In this document: positions 1 to 9,410 of the stretch, piece after piece
Position numbering within the stretch: position 1 is the first letter of the stretch
Layout: the number at the start of each line of letters is the position of its first letter
From: Ignavibacterium sp.
Lineage (GTDB): Bacteria; Bacteroidota; Ignavibacteria; Ignavibacteriales; Ignavibacteriaceae
DNA: 64,000 bases
NCBI GenBank assembly: GCA_018335755.1
Contig: JAGXRK010000062.1
Span: 62,001 to 126,000, forward strand
Reading direction: 5' to 3'
The notes under the pieces: generated by a model
The model's input: only the letters and a program-made list of their open reading frames with translations
The model's database searches: none
Told to the model about the DNA's origin: nothing
Translations under genes and position numbers: made by a program

Positions 1-1162
1 TATCACAATTTCGTCTCCCAAGCTGGAAGAAGGCAGCACCGATCCGTCACTTAAGCTTATAGCATCCAGATTAATAACTTTAGGTTTACTTGATACTTCA
101 GCTTATAAGTTGAACGACAGTTTATTTTATGATTCAACGCTTGTTGATGCAGTGAAAAAGTTTCAGAAGATCAACGGATTAAATGAAGACGGTGTTATCG
201 GCTCAGGAACATTAGAACGACTTAATATAACTCCGGAGCAATATGTAAAAACAATTAAAATTAACCTGGAACGCTTCAGGTGGATAGATTACGCTAACAC
301 TCCGCAATATCTTCTGGTTAATATTCCGGACTTTAAAGTGTTTGCTGTTGAGAACGGCAGAAAGCTTTTTGATATTAAAGTATGTACCGGTATTAGGCGG
401 CCTGCTAATTTTCAGGCACGTAATGAAATTTATAAAAAGACAAAAAAGATCCGCGATAAACCTGATGATTGGGAAACTCCTGTGCTTTATTCGGAATTGG
501 CTTATATGGTGCTTAATCCAACCTGGACAGTTCCTGCAAGTATAATAAGGGAGGAAATACTCAGAGAGGTAACTAAGGATTCAAATTATCTTCAAATAAA
601 AAATTTCAAGGTTTATAAAGAGGGCATGGAAATTAATTTGAATGAAGTTGACATTAAAGAATTTTCTTCAGCCAGAATTCCATATACTATAGTTCAGGAT
701 CCGGGTGCTGGAAATGCATTAGGTAAAATAAAATTTATGTTCCGGAATCCGTTCGGGGTTTATCTGCACGATACACCTTCAAGGGCACCTTTTAGCAAAT
801 CTAACAGGGCAGTAAGTCACGGCTGTGTTCGTGTGGAAAAACCTATTATGCTTGCAGAATACTTATTAAGAGATCATTCTAAGTGGAATGTGGATTTTCT
901 AAAGCTTGAAATTGGTCAGAGAGTTGATGACAGGGCTATAAGATCCGATTATGAGAGAAAACGGACTGCACTAAGAAGAAATGCAAGTTTTGGTAAAACA
1001 ACGGATATAATTCTGGACAGAAAAATACCTTTATACATAGATTATTATACTGCCTGGGTTGATGATGACGGATACGTTAATTTCCGTGAGGATGTTTACC
1101 GCAAAGACAAGGTGTTAAGCGATTATATGTTCCCGGAAAAAGAAATTATAGCTCAACGCTGA
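1..1162 (+). CDS. Murein L,D-transpeptidase (YcbB/LdtD-like), 5' end outside window
   Basis: Peptidoglycan cross-linking enzyme of the YkuD family; it would form 3-3 cross-links in the periplasm. The reading frame (from base 2) is open from the window edge, so the first Met-like codon inside the window (TTG at 110) is not the true start and the N-terminus with its export signal is missing. Visible in order: a PG_binding_1-type repeat (motif AVKKFQ, then DGVIGSGTLERL), a linker/scaffold region, and the YkuD catalytic domain with the SHGCVRVE motif; the catalytic Cys codon is at 824-826. The long spacing between the PG-binding repeat and the catalytic motif, and the large insert, fit YcbB/LdtD rather than short YkuD proteins. 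The gene stands alone, converging on the porin gene downstream. Confidence 0.88.
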   Translation, partial: ITISSPKLEEGSTDPSLKLIASRLITLGLLDTSAYKLNDSLFYDSTLVDAVKKFQKINGLNEDGVIGSGTLERLNITPEQYVKTIKINLERFRWIDYANTPQYLLVNIPDFKVFAVENGRKLFDIKVCTGIRRPANFQARNEIYKKTKKIRDKPDDWETPVLYSELAYMVLNPTWTVPASIIREEILREVTKDSNYLQIKNFKVYKEGMEINLNEVDIKEFSSARIPYTIVQDPGAGNALGKIKFMFRNPFGVYLHDTPSRAPFSKSNRAVSHGCVRVEKPIMLAEYLLRDHSKWNVDFLKLEIGQRVDDRAIRSDYERKRTALRRNASFGKTTDIILDRKIPLYIDYYTAWVDDDGYVNFREDVYRKDKVLSDYMFPEKEIIAQR

Positions 1163-1237
1163 TTTTTGCTCCCGGTATTAAAAAACTAAATCAAACTGTT
1201 TAGAGCATATAGTTCTTATGTAATAAAAACCTCAGAA

Positions 1238-2455
1238 TTAAAAGAAATAATAAACTGCTCCGATTATCCGCAGGTTAGTAAAATCTTTTACATTTTCTAT
1301 TTTACCTTTGTTAAGATTGTCCGGTGTTCCGTAACCTGCTGAGGTGTATTCAAGCTCTGTTGAGAACCGTAAACTGTTAAAGTTGAACTGCACTCTTGGT
1401 GAAACACGAAAAACATTTTCAATGTTTGTGCCTCTGCCGTAATATGCACCGGCAATATTATCATCAGCTCCAAGACTTTTTGTATATCCTGCAAAAACCG
1501 CGTACTCAATATTTTTGCCAACAGAAACTTCACCCCAAACTGAAAAGCATTTTAGTGCTGTATATTCTTCAACACCGGTGAGTGTGTCCAATGATTTAAC
1601 TGCGTATCCGCCAAGCATAATATGGTCTGTAAGATTGCTGCCGTAAACACCCTGAACTTTAAAGGTAACAGGATCAAAACTAAGTTTGGCAAATCCTGTA
1701 AAAGCCAATGAAGAAATTGTGTTATCAGTTTTAATATTTATAGGTGTAACTATTCTTGGTGTGAGCTGTTTATAATCAATACCCGCTCCGGCAAAAAAGT
1801 CCTTGTCTGAATATTGAAGTTGGGCATTGAGATTCGGCACAAATGAATTACGCAAATATGTGCTTGCAAATCCATTTGGACCATTACTTTGAAAATCCCG
1901 CTGACTTGCCGCAACGGCAATTATTTTAAATTTATCAAATGAATGAGTGAATCTGATCTGCGGATTTCTTGAAAAGGGTTGGAACGGAACACCTGTATTA
2001 AAGGATACAACTCCGGGAAACATTTCGGCAATAAACATAGGATGCCATGTTTGTCCAACCAGTAAAGAGGATTTTTCCCAGTCGAGTTTTACAAATGCGT
2101 GACGCAGTCTGAAACCGTTTATATCAGCATCGGAATGCCCGAAGAATTCGCCTTCAATTACTCCGGATGTTTTTGCGCCGATTGCATCCGGACCGGTTAT
2201 CTTTCCATTAAGTCTTGTTTGTATAGAAAGCATATTTAATGATGATTTATCATTAACATCATTACCGTTTATATCAAGAGACTCATTTTGCGGATATAAT
2301 AAAAAATGTCCTTCTCTAATAATAACCGATTGCCTTGTATCATAAAAGATATCAGTTTTAACAAAACCGGAAAAAGAAATTCCAAAGGATTGTTTTTCTG
2401 TTTGTGAAAAAAGTAAGGATGAGAAAGAGCAAAGAAGAAGTAATATTTTTTTCAT
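1238..2455 (-). CDS. DcaP-like trimeric outer-membrane porin
   Basis: Predicted outer-membrane channel. A signal peptide (MKKILLLLCSFSSLLFS) is followed by about 385 residues of alternating short beta strands, and the protein ends in aromatic residues (VYYFF), as expected for Bam-dependent barrels. Motifs such as FSGFVKTDIFYDTRQ near the N-terminus and RLRHAFVKLDW with LLVGQTWHPMF in the middle resemble the DcaP-like porin family, which carries small anionic nutrients. It lies directly downstream of the acetate symporter gene and on the same strand, so a role in letting acetate or similar acids across the outer membrane is a reasonable inference from context. A large stem-loop separates it from actP and could set the expression ratio. 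Assignment to a barrel is firm; substrate is inferred. Confidence 0.72.
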   Translation of the reverse strand: MKKILLLLCSFSSLLFSQTEKQSFGISFSGFVKTDIFYDTRQSVIIREGHFLLYPQNESLDINGNDVNDKSSLNMLSIQTRLNGKITGPDAIGAKTSGVIEGEFFGHSDADINGFRLRHAFVKLDWEKSSLLVGQTWHPMFIAEMFPGVVSFNTGVPFQPFSRNPQIRFTHSFDKFKIIAVAASQRDFQSNGPNGFASTYLRNSFVPNLNAQLQYSDKDFFAGAGIDYKQLTPRIVTPINIKTDNTISSLAFTGFAKLSFDPVTFKVQGVYGSNLTDHIMLGGYAVKSLDTLTGVEEYTALKCFSVWGEVSVGKNIEYAVFAGYTKSLGADDNIAGAYYGRGTNIENVFRVSPRVQFNFNSLRFSTELEYTSAGYGTPDNLNKGKIENVKDFTNLRIIGAVYYFF

Positions 2456-2496
2456 TCTTATTTCCCTTCAGGTCTACAATAGTATTAGGATTAAAG

Positions 2497-2548
2497 AAAA
2501 TCCTTCGGGGTATTAAACAGCAAGGCTGCGTTAACCTGCGAAGGATTT
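2497..2548 (-). terminator. Intergenic stem-loop between actP and porin (terminator/attenuator)
   Basis: A perfect 10-bp inverted repeat (AAATCCTTCG at 2498-2507, CGAAGGATTT at 2539-2548) encloses a 31-base loop that itself holds a smaller CAGC/GCTG stem. On the minus strand the structure follows the actP stop and is followed by a T-rich run (TTTTCTTT). It may end or attenuate actP transcription before the porin gene, or protect the upstream mRNA. Structure is seen; function is inferred. Confidence 0.55.
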
Positions 2549-2561
2549 CCAATTTTAATAT

Positions 2562-4109
2562 TTATTCAGCACCAACACCAAGGTAGGTGCGGAGTTTTTC
2601 ATCTTCAAATTTTTCCTCAGCACTTTGTTCCTTAGTTAATTTAGAAACAATGAATGCTGCAAGAAAAGCTGCACTCATTGAAATCAATGCCGGATTTTTT
2701 AACGGGAAGATTGCTGATTCATTTCCCATAATATCTACCCAAACGGTGGGACTTAATATTATAAGAATTACCGATAAGCTTGCCCCTGTGATTATACTAG
2801 CCACAGCACCTTTGGTAGTAAATTTTTTCCAGAGTATTGATAACAGCAGAGACGGGAAATTTGAACTTGCTGCAATGGCAAATGCAAGACCAACCATAAA
2901 CGCGACATTCTGTCCCTTAAATGTAAGTCCGAGAATTATTGCAAGAGCACCAATCAATAAAGTAGAAATTCGTGCAACTCTTACTTCGCCGGCTTCATCA
3001 GTTTTTCCTTTCTTAATTACATTTACATAAAGATCATGTGATAATGTTGATGCGCCTGAAAGTGTTAATCCGGCAACCACGGCTAATATTGTAGCAAATG
3101 CAACAGCTGCAATAAATCCGAGGAAGAATCTTCCGCCGACAGATTCTGCTAATAACAACGCAGCCATATTGCCGCCTTTGTCAATACTGCTAATGACATC
3201 CTGACCAACTAAAACCATTGCGCCGAAACCAATAATAAAAGTTAAGATGTAGAAATAGCCAATGAAGCCTGTTGCAATGAATACAGATTTTCTTGCCTGC
3301 TTGGCATCCGGCACAGTAAAAAATCTCATTAGTATATGCGGCAATCCGGCTGTTCCTAAAATTAACGCTAGTCCAAGTGAAATAGCATCCCACGGATTAG
3401 TTACAAATCCTCCCGGTGAAAGAACCGCATCACCGTATTTTGCGGCAGCCTGTTCAAAAAGTGAAATTGGATTCATTCCAAAACTTGCCAGAGTCATAAT
3501 AACAAGAAAAGTCGCACCCGATAAAAGTAATACAGCTTTAATTATCTGTACCCAGGTAGTAGCAAGCATTCCGCCAAAAAGAACATAAGATATCATAACT
3601 AATCCGACTATTACAACTGCTAATTCATAAGGTAAGCCGAATAAAATATTTATCAATGCACCAGCACCAACCATTTGTGCGATAAGATAAAAAACTATGG
3701 TCATCAGTGAGCCGACAGAGGAAGCAATTCTTACAGGTTTTTGTTTAAGCCGGAAAGCCACAACATCTGCAAATGTAAACTTGCCGAGGTTCCTTAAAGG
3801 TTCAGCGATTAAAAACATTACGAGGGGCCAGCCGACTAAAAATCCAATTGAATAAATCAAGCCGTCATAACCTTTCAAAGAAACCATTCCTGCGATTCCT
3901 AAGAAAGAAGCTGCGCTCATGTAATCGCCGGATAATGCTAATCCGTTTTGAAAACCGGAAATGTTTCTGTCAGCCGCATAAAACTCCGATGTTGTTTTAG
4001 TTTTTTTAGCTGCCCAATATGTTATAGCTAAGGTAATTGCCACGAATGTAAAGAAAATTATGATCGAAGCTATATTTACCTGGCCTAAGGTTGTTTCAAT
4101 AGTTCCCAA
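2562..4109 (-). CDS. actP: Cation/acetate symporter ActP
   Basis: Sodium:solute symporter (SSS) family member that imports acetate and other short monocarboxylates across the inner membrane. The 515-residue protein has about 13 hydrophobic segments with family motifs including the [17 protein letters not shown] stretch (residues about 57-74) and [14 protein letters not shown]; length matches ActP. The start chosen is a TTG at 4107-4109, because a strong Shine-Dalgarno (AGGAG, complement of 4118-4122) sits at ideal spacing and no ATG is better placed. The gene follows yjcH closely and precedes a porin, the usual acetate-uptake set. The neighbouring CBS/DUF294 sensor is a frequent genomic partner of this transporter family. 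No truncation seen. Confidence 0.93.
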   Translation of the reverse strand: MGTIETTLGQVNIASIIIFFTFVAITLAITYWAAKKTKTTSEFYAADRNISGFQNGLALSGDYMSAASFLGIAGMVSLKGYDGLIYSIGFLVGWPLVMFLIAEPLRNLGKFTFADVVAFRLKQKPVRIASSVGSLMTIVFYLIAQMVGAGALINILFGLPYELAVVIVGLVMISYVLFGGMLATTWVQIIKAVLLLSGATFLVIMTLASFGMNPISLFEQAAAKYGDAVLSPGGFVTNPWDAISLGLALILGTAGLPHILMRFFTVPDAKQARKSVFIATGFIGYFYILTFIIGFGAMVLVGQDVISSIDKGGNMAALLLAESVGGRFFLGFIAAVAFATILAVVAGLTLSGASTLSHDLYVNVIKKGKTDEAGEVRVARISTLLIGALAIILGLTFKGQNVAFMVGLAFAIAASSNFPSLLLSILWKKFTTKGAVASIITGASLSVILIILSPTVWVDIMGNESAIFPLKNPALISMSAAFLAAFIVSKLTKEQSAEEKFEDEKLRTYLGVGAE

Positions 4110-4155
4110 TAGAAATTCTCCTAAAATCTGTTTAGTAAATAAGATGTATTAACTG

Positions 4156-4470
4156 TTACTTTTCCAAAATTTCATTACGAAGTTCGCGGACCGCTTTATC
4201 GTACTTATTGTTAGCCCAGCGTGTATAAAAACCGGTTAACAGCCAGGCAAATACAATGACACCTATACCGATAGGTAAGCCAATGGTTATGTGTTCACCG
4301 ATTTTTAATGCCAGCAGTTCTTTATAAAAGGCAATTGTGAGCATAAAACCGAAATAAACGATAAGCATAATCGCAGTTAATGAGAGGGATACTGTCAATC
4401 TTTTCTTAACAATATCTTTAAATTTTTCTGAATCAAGGATTTCTTTTACACGAGTCGCCTGAATGCCCAT
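4156..4470 (-). CDS. yjcH: YjcH-like DUF485 membrane protein
   Basis: Small inner-membrane protein of the DUF485 family, almost always encoded next to actP and thought to help or modulate the symporter; its exact role is not established. The 104 residues contain two membrane helices (about residues 28-50 and 61-83) with the family's N-terminal pattern of a short amphipathic stretch. A strong ribosome site (AGGAGAG) precedes the ATG. It is the first gene of the yjcH-actP-porin set; the 171-bp gap to the divergent gene at 4642 must hold promoters for both directions. Identification rests on size, topology and neighbour. Confidence 0.85.
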   Translation of the reverse strand: MGIQATRVKEILDSEKFKDIVKKRLTVSLSLTAIMLIVYFGFMLTIAFYKELLALKIGEHITIGLPIGIGVIVFAWLLTGFYTRWANNKYDKAVRELRNEILEK

Positions 4471-4641
4471 AAACTCTCCTGTATTGTTTGGGTGAAGGTA
4501 TATCGATTAGTAATATTTTATAGAAAATTACTTCTGAAAATTAGGGCAAGATGGCTACATTTCAAAAGAAACTGGCAGTTTATTTACAGAAGTATTAGTT
4601 TTCAGATACGGATATAAACAATAACAGGAGAGGAGTAAAAA

Positions 4642-5220
4642 ATGAAAAAACTATTTTTTTTATCACTTTTTTATTTCACAAGTGTGTTTGCTTCAGGCGG
4701 CGGTGTAAATTCTGATAACACATTTTATTTACCGGGCACATCCCCTTCCGAACAAAAAGGCAAATGGTACTACGGCGGAAATTTCGGGGCTAATTTCTGG
4801 AATGATTACATTCTTGTTAGTGTTGAACCAATGGCTGGGTATAAAGTCAGCTCAAAATTTTCCTTAGGACTTAAAACTCATTATTCTTTTATTATGGAAG
4901 ATAACGATGTGCAGGATTTAACATATCATAATTTTGGCGGCAGTGTTTTTGCCAGATACAGTCCTGTACCGCTTGGTTATCTTCACGCAGAATTTGTCTA
5001 TAGAAATTATGAGCAATACAGTTTTAATTCTGTTTCAAATAAGTTTGAGTCAGATAGAGTCTGGGTCCCGTTCCTTTTGCTTGGCGCTGGTTATAAACAG
5101 CCATTGGGACCTAATGCTTCTTTATACGCAGAAGTTCTTGTAGATGTTATACAGGATAAAAACTCCCCATTTAAAAAATGGGAACCTATTTTTCACGTTG
5201 GAGCGGCTGTAGGTTTTTAG
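4642..5220 (+). CDS. Small outer-membrane beta-barrel protein
   Basis: Unassigned outer-membrane protein of 192 residues. A signal peptide (MKKLFFLSLFYFTSVFA) is followed by a glycine-rich linker and about eight predicted amphipathic strands (motifs such as WYYGGNFGANFWN, VEPMAGYKV, LLGAGYKQPLG), ending in VGAAVGF with a terminal Phe, as in porin-like or OmpW/OmpX-size barrels. A good ribosome site (AGGAGAGGAG) lies upstream of the ATG. It is transcribed away from the acetate genes and is followed by a weak hairpin. No enzymatic signature. Similar proteins in this lineage are annotated simply as outer-membrane beta-barrel proteins, and I see nothing that gives a ligand. Confidence 0.7.
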   Translation: MKKLFFLSLFYFTSVFASGGGVNSDNTFYLPGTSPSEQKGKWYYGGNFGANFWNDYILVSVEPMAGYKVSSKFSLGLKTHYSFIMEDNDVQDLTYHNFGGSVFARYSPVPLGYLHAEFVYRNYEQYSFNSVSNKFESDRVWVPFLLLGAGYKQPLGPNASLYAEVLVDVIQDKNSPFKKWEPIFHVGAAVGF

Positions 5221-5243
5221 TTCCGGTTGACCTTTATTATAAC

Positions 5244-5286
5244 GCGGCTGTCTCAAAAGTCTTAAACACAAGTTAGCCGCAATTTT
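5244..5286 (+). terminator. Possible weak terminator after the small barrel gene
   Basis: A GCGGCT (5244-5249) / AGCCGC (5275-5280) inverted repeat followed by AATTTT lies 24 bases after the stop codon. The loop is long (25 bases) and the T run short, so this is a weak call. Confidence 0.35.
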
Positions 5287-5334
5287 CAAGTTGCGTAATT
5301 TTATATTTTCGCAAGCTGAAGAGTCTGTTGCAGA

Positions 5335-5450
5335 AGTCACATAATTGTCATTTCGACCAACGGGAGAAATCTTTTTCGTTACATATTGAAGGATTTCTCA
5401 GTCTCCCGAAGGGATGCCTATGGCAGAAGACTCCTTCGAAATGTCACTTT
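5335..5450. repeat. Nested-palindrome intergenic element
   Basis: This part of the 332-base gap (5221-5552) holds three nested inverted repeats: TGTCATTTCGA (5346-5356) with TCGAAATGTCA (5436-5446, one mismatch), CGGGAG (5361-5366) with CTCCCG (5403-5408), and GAGAAATC (5364-5371) with GATTTCTC (5392-5399). The whole can fold into one long imperfect hairpin. Its spurious translation contains CHFDQREKS, a phrase I associate with dispersed non-coding repeats in Bacteroidota-type genomes. Probably a REP/MITE-like element. The rest of the gap shows only the weak terminator. Confidence 0.6.
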
Positions 5451-5552
5451 CAGAGTTATGCAACATATCCTGAAGCTTGCGGCTACCATAAAATAATGAG
5501 TTATGATACGACCTCTATTATTTTTTCTGATATTTTTATTAAGACGCCCCGG

Positions 5553-8444
5553 TTAAACTTTCATACCCTTAAAATCCATATTTATTTTATTTTTCAGATC
5601 TGCTAAAACATCGAAGTAACTTTTAAGAAGTTGTTTATCAACATCTGTCAAACCGGCAGGGTTTACCACATTATCAATTTCAATATTACTATCATAACAA
5701 TCTATCTGATGTTTCAATCTCAGGCGCATCAAAAAGTTATAGCAGTAAGAAACGCTTTTATAAACTGCGCTTGAAAGAACACCTTTTTCATTTATTGCTT
5801 CAAGTCTTCGGTAAGTATTTGTTTCATTCAGCTTTTGCTTAATTGTATACAGCCGGGCAAAATCAACTACAGGCAGCAGTAAAAGCTTAACATCAACAGG
5901 AGCTTTAAGCTTCTGCATATTATCAGGAATATTAATGTTTAGAACGCTTTCACTCATATAAATAAAGAACGTGTTGAAACTTGCAGTAACGTGATGTATA
6001 TGTTTCTGAAGCCGAGTTGAAAGTTCTTCATCTCCATAAACACTGCGGAAATCAAAAAAGATCTTTATGTCAAGAAGATCCTGCGGGTTTGAAGAAGTTA
6101 CCCATTCTGTAAAATATCCTTTCCAGGTAGAATACGGCTGGCACCACTTATTGTGCTTAGCCATAATGTTGCCTTTGCAATACCGATATCCGGCTGCTGC
6201 AAGATTATCACAAATTATTTCTCCAAGCCTGCTAAAATATTTCTTTACATCTTCCTCTTTTTCGGGAGTAACATCTTCGTAAATAATTGCATTATCCTGA
6301 TCAGTTGCTAAAGTCTGTTCTTCCCTGCCTTCGCTGCCCATCGTAATAAATGTATACTTAGCCGGCGGCGTTCCGGTTTCTTTAATTGCCAGTTCGATAA
6401 TCCGTTTTGTTATTGCATCAGCAATTAAAGTAATAAAGTTAGTTATGCTTTGAATGTTTGTGTTGTATTCAATCAAACTTCTTATAAGAATTAACAGCTG
6501 ATCACGGTATTGAGCTATTTTATTTACTGTTTCAGCATTTTCAATATTCTGTATAAAGAAAAGGAAATTAGTGTAAGATGCATCAAAAATATCATCTATA
6601 GTTAAAATACCTTCTATTGAATCGTCTGCACGTTTAACTACCAAACGCCTTATCTTCTTTTTACGGAATTTAACCAGCGCTTCATATATTGTTGAAGTAG
6701 GATTAATAGAATAAATTGGGGAACTCATAATTTTATAAACGGGTTCATCAAAAGCAACTGAAGGAGCAATTACACGCTCGCGAAGATCACGATCCGTAAT
6801 AAATCCGATTTCTTCACTATTACTACCAAGCACAAGAATTGCATTGCAGTTATTGGATGTCATAATTTTTATCGCCTCACTGATCGGGGAGTTGTGAGGG
6901 CAGGTATGCAGTTCTTTTACAAAACCTGCAACTCGCTGTGAAAGAGTCAGAACGGATGTCTGCAGATCAAATATAAGTTTTTCCTTGTCCATATCAGTTC
7001 TGCGCTGTTCGGATATATCTTCTATAATTCCATCAATGGAAATTGGTCTGCCGTGTACGTCTTTAACCATCACCGCTGATAACGAAACAGTAATTATCTT
7101 CCCGCTGCTTTGCTTAAGCTGAACAGCTTTGTTTTTAATGAAATCATGATCAGATAAACTGTTCATAACAGAATCTGATAAAGAATTATCTGCAAAGTAA
7201 TCGAATATTGATCCGCTGAGAATTCCCTCATCGCTTTTAACACCAAGAATATTTTTAAGCGCAGGATTGATCTCAGTAAAATGTGCATTGTTATCTGGCG
7301 ATGCTCTGAAAACTCCGATTGTGAGCTGACTGGTTAAAGCGAGATATTTTTCTTTTGTATAATCAAGTGCTTCTTCAATTTTTTTAGAACGGCTTATATC
7401 TTTAACACTGATTACAACACCGTTGTTATTAAGAAATTTTATTGGAGATATTACAAGGAACGCATCTGTTTTCTCACCATTCTTTTTTAGTAATTCTGTT
7501 TCAAGCTGTTCTGTTGTGTCAGAGTCATTTTTTCTACGCAGGTTTTTAAAGTCGAATGTTTTTGAATCCGGAAAGCTGCTGAATATTTTAGAAAGTTCTA
7601 ATTCATTATCATCCTCATCATATCCGAGTAAATTATAAACAGCCTTATTGAAAAACACCTGCTGGTTTTCAAGGATCATTATTAGTCCTTCACCTGAAGT
7701 TTCAACAAGCATTCTGTAACGTTCACGTGATTCGCTCAGTTCAGCTTCTGCAATTTTTCTCTTTCGTTCACTATGATAGTTTTGAAATGCGGTGTAGAAA
7801 AGAAACAAGGAACTAAGAACCGTAATAAGAACTGAAATAGTTATGATATTCCTTTCAATTTGTGCGATCTCTTCCTTTACGTCTTCAATGTATATACCTG
7901 TTCCGATAACCCATCCCCAAGGCTCAAACTTTTTTACGTAAGAAAGTTTAGGAACAATTCTTGTCGAATCATCTTTCCATTGCCACATATAATCAACAAA
8001 GCCCTCGCCCTTTTCATTAACGACGTTAACCATTTCTACAAATAATTTTTTATTACGCGAGTCATAAACTTCCGTGAGATCTTTACCGTTAAGATCCGGG
8101 CGATATGGATGAGTAAGCATTGTCGGATGCAGATCTGTTACCCAGAAATAATCTTTAAGTTCATCTCCGTATCTGAGTGTTTTAATCTGATCAACAGCAG
8201 ATACCTGTGCTTCACTTCTGTTAAGCTCTCCGTTCATTTCAAGTCTGTGCCAGTTATATATCATACTCTCGGCAGAGTATGTAAGCTCACGAAGCATTTC
8301 CCGTTTGCGGTCGAGAATAATATTTTCAAATTGCGGAATGACCACCCAGAAAAGTGCAACGATAAATAATCCTATCGTCATAAGTGTTGGGAAAAGTACT
8401 TTTACATAAGTAATACTTTTTGAAACCGGGTTTTGCTTTTTCAT
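5553..8444 (-). CDS. Cache-PAS-PAS-CBS-DUF294 transmembrane signalling protein
   Basis: Multidomain sensor of 963 residues. Order: TM helix (about 14-34); periplasmic single Cache domain (sCache_2 type; motifs YFWVTD, GKDLTEVYD and PWGWVIGTGIY); second TM (about 198-220); two PAS domains (about 245-355 and 365-480); a CBS pair (about 505-620); a DUF294 nucleotidyltransferase-like domain with the GSEGREEQTLATDQDNA signature (about 700); and the DUF294 C-terminal helical domain. CBS-DUF294 proteins are commonly found near acetate-type SSS symporters and probably modify or sense nucleotides; a GlnD/GlnE-like fold with unknown substrate is established for the domain. The fusion to an extracellular Cache sensor suggests a small-organic-acid signal, which is inference. 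It overlaps the upstream metallophosphoesterase gene by 4 bp (ATGA), so the two are translated together. Confidence 0.85.
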   Translation of the reverse strand: MKKQNPVSKSITYVKVLFPTLMTIGLFIVALFWVVIPQFENIILDRKREMLRELTYSAESMIYNWHRLEMNGELNRSEAQVSAVDQIKTLRYGDELKDYFWVTDLHPTMLTHPYRPDLNGKDLTEVYDSRNKKLFVEMVNVVNEKGEGFVDYMWQWKDDSTRIVPKLSYVKKFEPWGWVIGTGIYIEDVKEEIAQIERNIITISVLITVLSSLFLFYTAFQNYHSERKRKIAEAELSESRERYRMLVETSGEGLIMILENQQVFFNKAVYNLLGYDEDDNELELSKIFSSFPDSKTFDFKNLRRKNDSDTTEQLETELLKKNGEKTDAFLVISPIKFLNNNGVVISVKDISRSKKIEEALDYTKEKYLALTSQLTIGVFRASPDNNAHFTEINPALKNILGVKSDEGILSGSIFDYFADNSLSDSVMNSLSDHDFIKNKAVQLKQSSGKIITVSLSAVMVKDVHGRPISIDGIIEDISEQRRTDMDKEKLIFDLQTSVLTLSQRVAGFVKELHTCPHNSPISEAIKIMTSNNCNAILVLGSNSEEIGFITDRDLRERVIAPSVAFDEPVYKIMSSPIYSINPTSTIYEALVKFRKKKIRRLVVKRADDSIEGILTIDDIFDASYTNFLFFIQNIENAETVNKIAQYRDQLLILIRSLIEYNTNIQSITNFITLIADAITKRIIELAIKETGTPPAKYTFITMGSEGREEQTLATDQDNAIIYEDVTPEKEEDVKKYFSRLGEIICDNLAAAGYRYCKGNIMAKHNKWCQPYSTWKGYFTEWVTSSNPQDLLDIKIFFDFRSVYGDEELSTRLQKHIHHVTASFNTFFIYMSESVLNINIPDNMQKLKAPVDVKLLLLPVVDFARLYTIKQKLNETNTYRRLEAINEKGVLSSAVYKSVSYCYNFLMRLRLKHQIDCYDSNIEIDNVVNPAGLTDVDKQLLKSYFDVLADLKNKINMDFKGMKV

Positions 8445-9208
8445 TTACTTGCCTGATATGAGTTAAATGATATCACTTTAAATTCTTTTTCCGATGTATC
8501 TAAAATGGTAACACCGTTTAACCTGCTTGTTCTTGCAACACATGGTACTACAATCCATTGTTGTTCATCAATGAGCTTATGAGTTCCGAACCCTGACAAA
8601 CGAAACTTATTCTGATCAACCATAATCACACCTTCCGGATGACCGTGACCGGATATACTTGTTAAGCAGTTACGCTCGCTCATATAATCGAAATGTTTAG
8701 CGAGATGAAAGGGCTCGCGGGGAAAATAAATAGCCGAACCGGTAAAATCAGGATAACAGAAGTGCGAAAACAAAAAAGTTATATTATCAAATTCTCTTAT
8801 TTCAATTTCATTTAAACTCCCGAGATATTCTTTTGCATCATCACTTAGATGGCATCTTAATTCGTTATCTTCATAAAGCCATATCCTGTTCTTTGCTTTT
8901 TTTGCACGTATTTCATAATCGAGTCCATACCAGTTATCTGTATAATCAAAACCGAATTTATGATATGGTATTTTTTTAAGAGCAAAAAGGTCGTGATTAC
9001 CGGTCACAACAACGGAACAATTTTCTCTTACTAAACGAACACAATCCTCTGCATCTCTTGTTTCAATGTAACGGAAAAAGGGAATGGTGAAGCCGACAAT
9101 ATCGCCAAGACAAATTACTGTATCGCATTTTTCATCTGATAAGATTGAGAAGGCTTTCTCAAGGTTCTGAACATCTTCGTGGATATCTGTAATAAAACCT
9201 AATTTCAT
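8441..9208 (-). CDS. Calcineurin-like metallophosphoesterase
   Basis: Predicted soluble dinuclear metal phosphoesterase, 255 residues. The metal-binding motifs are visible in order: DIHED near residue 8 (D-x-H), GDIVGF near 36 (GD), GNHD near 73 (GNHD), and later SGHGH (GHxH-like). No signal peptide, so cytoplasmic. Its stop overlaps the start of the Cache-PAS-CBS-DUF294 gene by the ATGA arrangement, implying coupled translation and a shared pathway, for example turnover of a nucleotide or protein-bound phosphate made by the DUF294 domain; that is speculation from context. Family members act on phosphoproteins, nucleotides or cyclic nucleotides and the sequence alone does not decide which. 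Confidence 0.8.
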   Translation of the reverse strand: MKLGFITDIHEDVQNLEKAFSILSDEKCDTVICLGDIVGFTIPFFRYIETRDAEDCVRLVRENCSVVVTGNHDLFALKKIPYHKFGFDYTDNWYGLDYEIRAKKAKNRIWLYEDNELRCHLSDDAKEYLGSLNEIEIREFDNITFLFSHFCYPDFTGSAIYFPREPFHLAKHFDYMSERNCLTSISGHGHPEGVIMVDQNKFRLSGFGTHKLIDEQQWIVVPCVARTSRLNGVTILDTSEKEFKVISFNSYQASK

Positions 9209-9410
9209 TTTACAAAGCAGAATGAAAAGAATTTATAATAATTGTCTGTTGCAAAAGCTAATGTTCGTTACAATTAAAAACAAGATTTGATTGCTTGTCA
9301 CGTTGAATATATAATAAAAGAACAAAATTGAAACCGCTTAACTAATGTACTCTTTCTAAGTGAAAACATTACGAAGAACTTAACACCCTAATTAAAATTT
9401 ATACAAGATT

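Noticed and set aside
2587-3030. 147-codon open frame on the plus strand opposite actP
   Set aside because: Antisense shadow of a conserved transporter gene; no independent support.
5328-5606. 92-codon open frame in the 5.2-5.5 kb gap
   Set aside because: It translates the inverted-repeat element, runs into the 3' end of the sensor gene and has no ribosome site.
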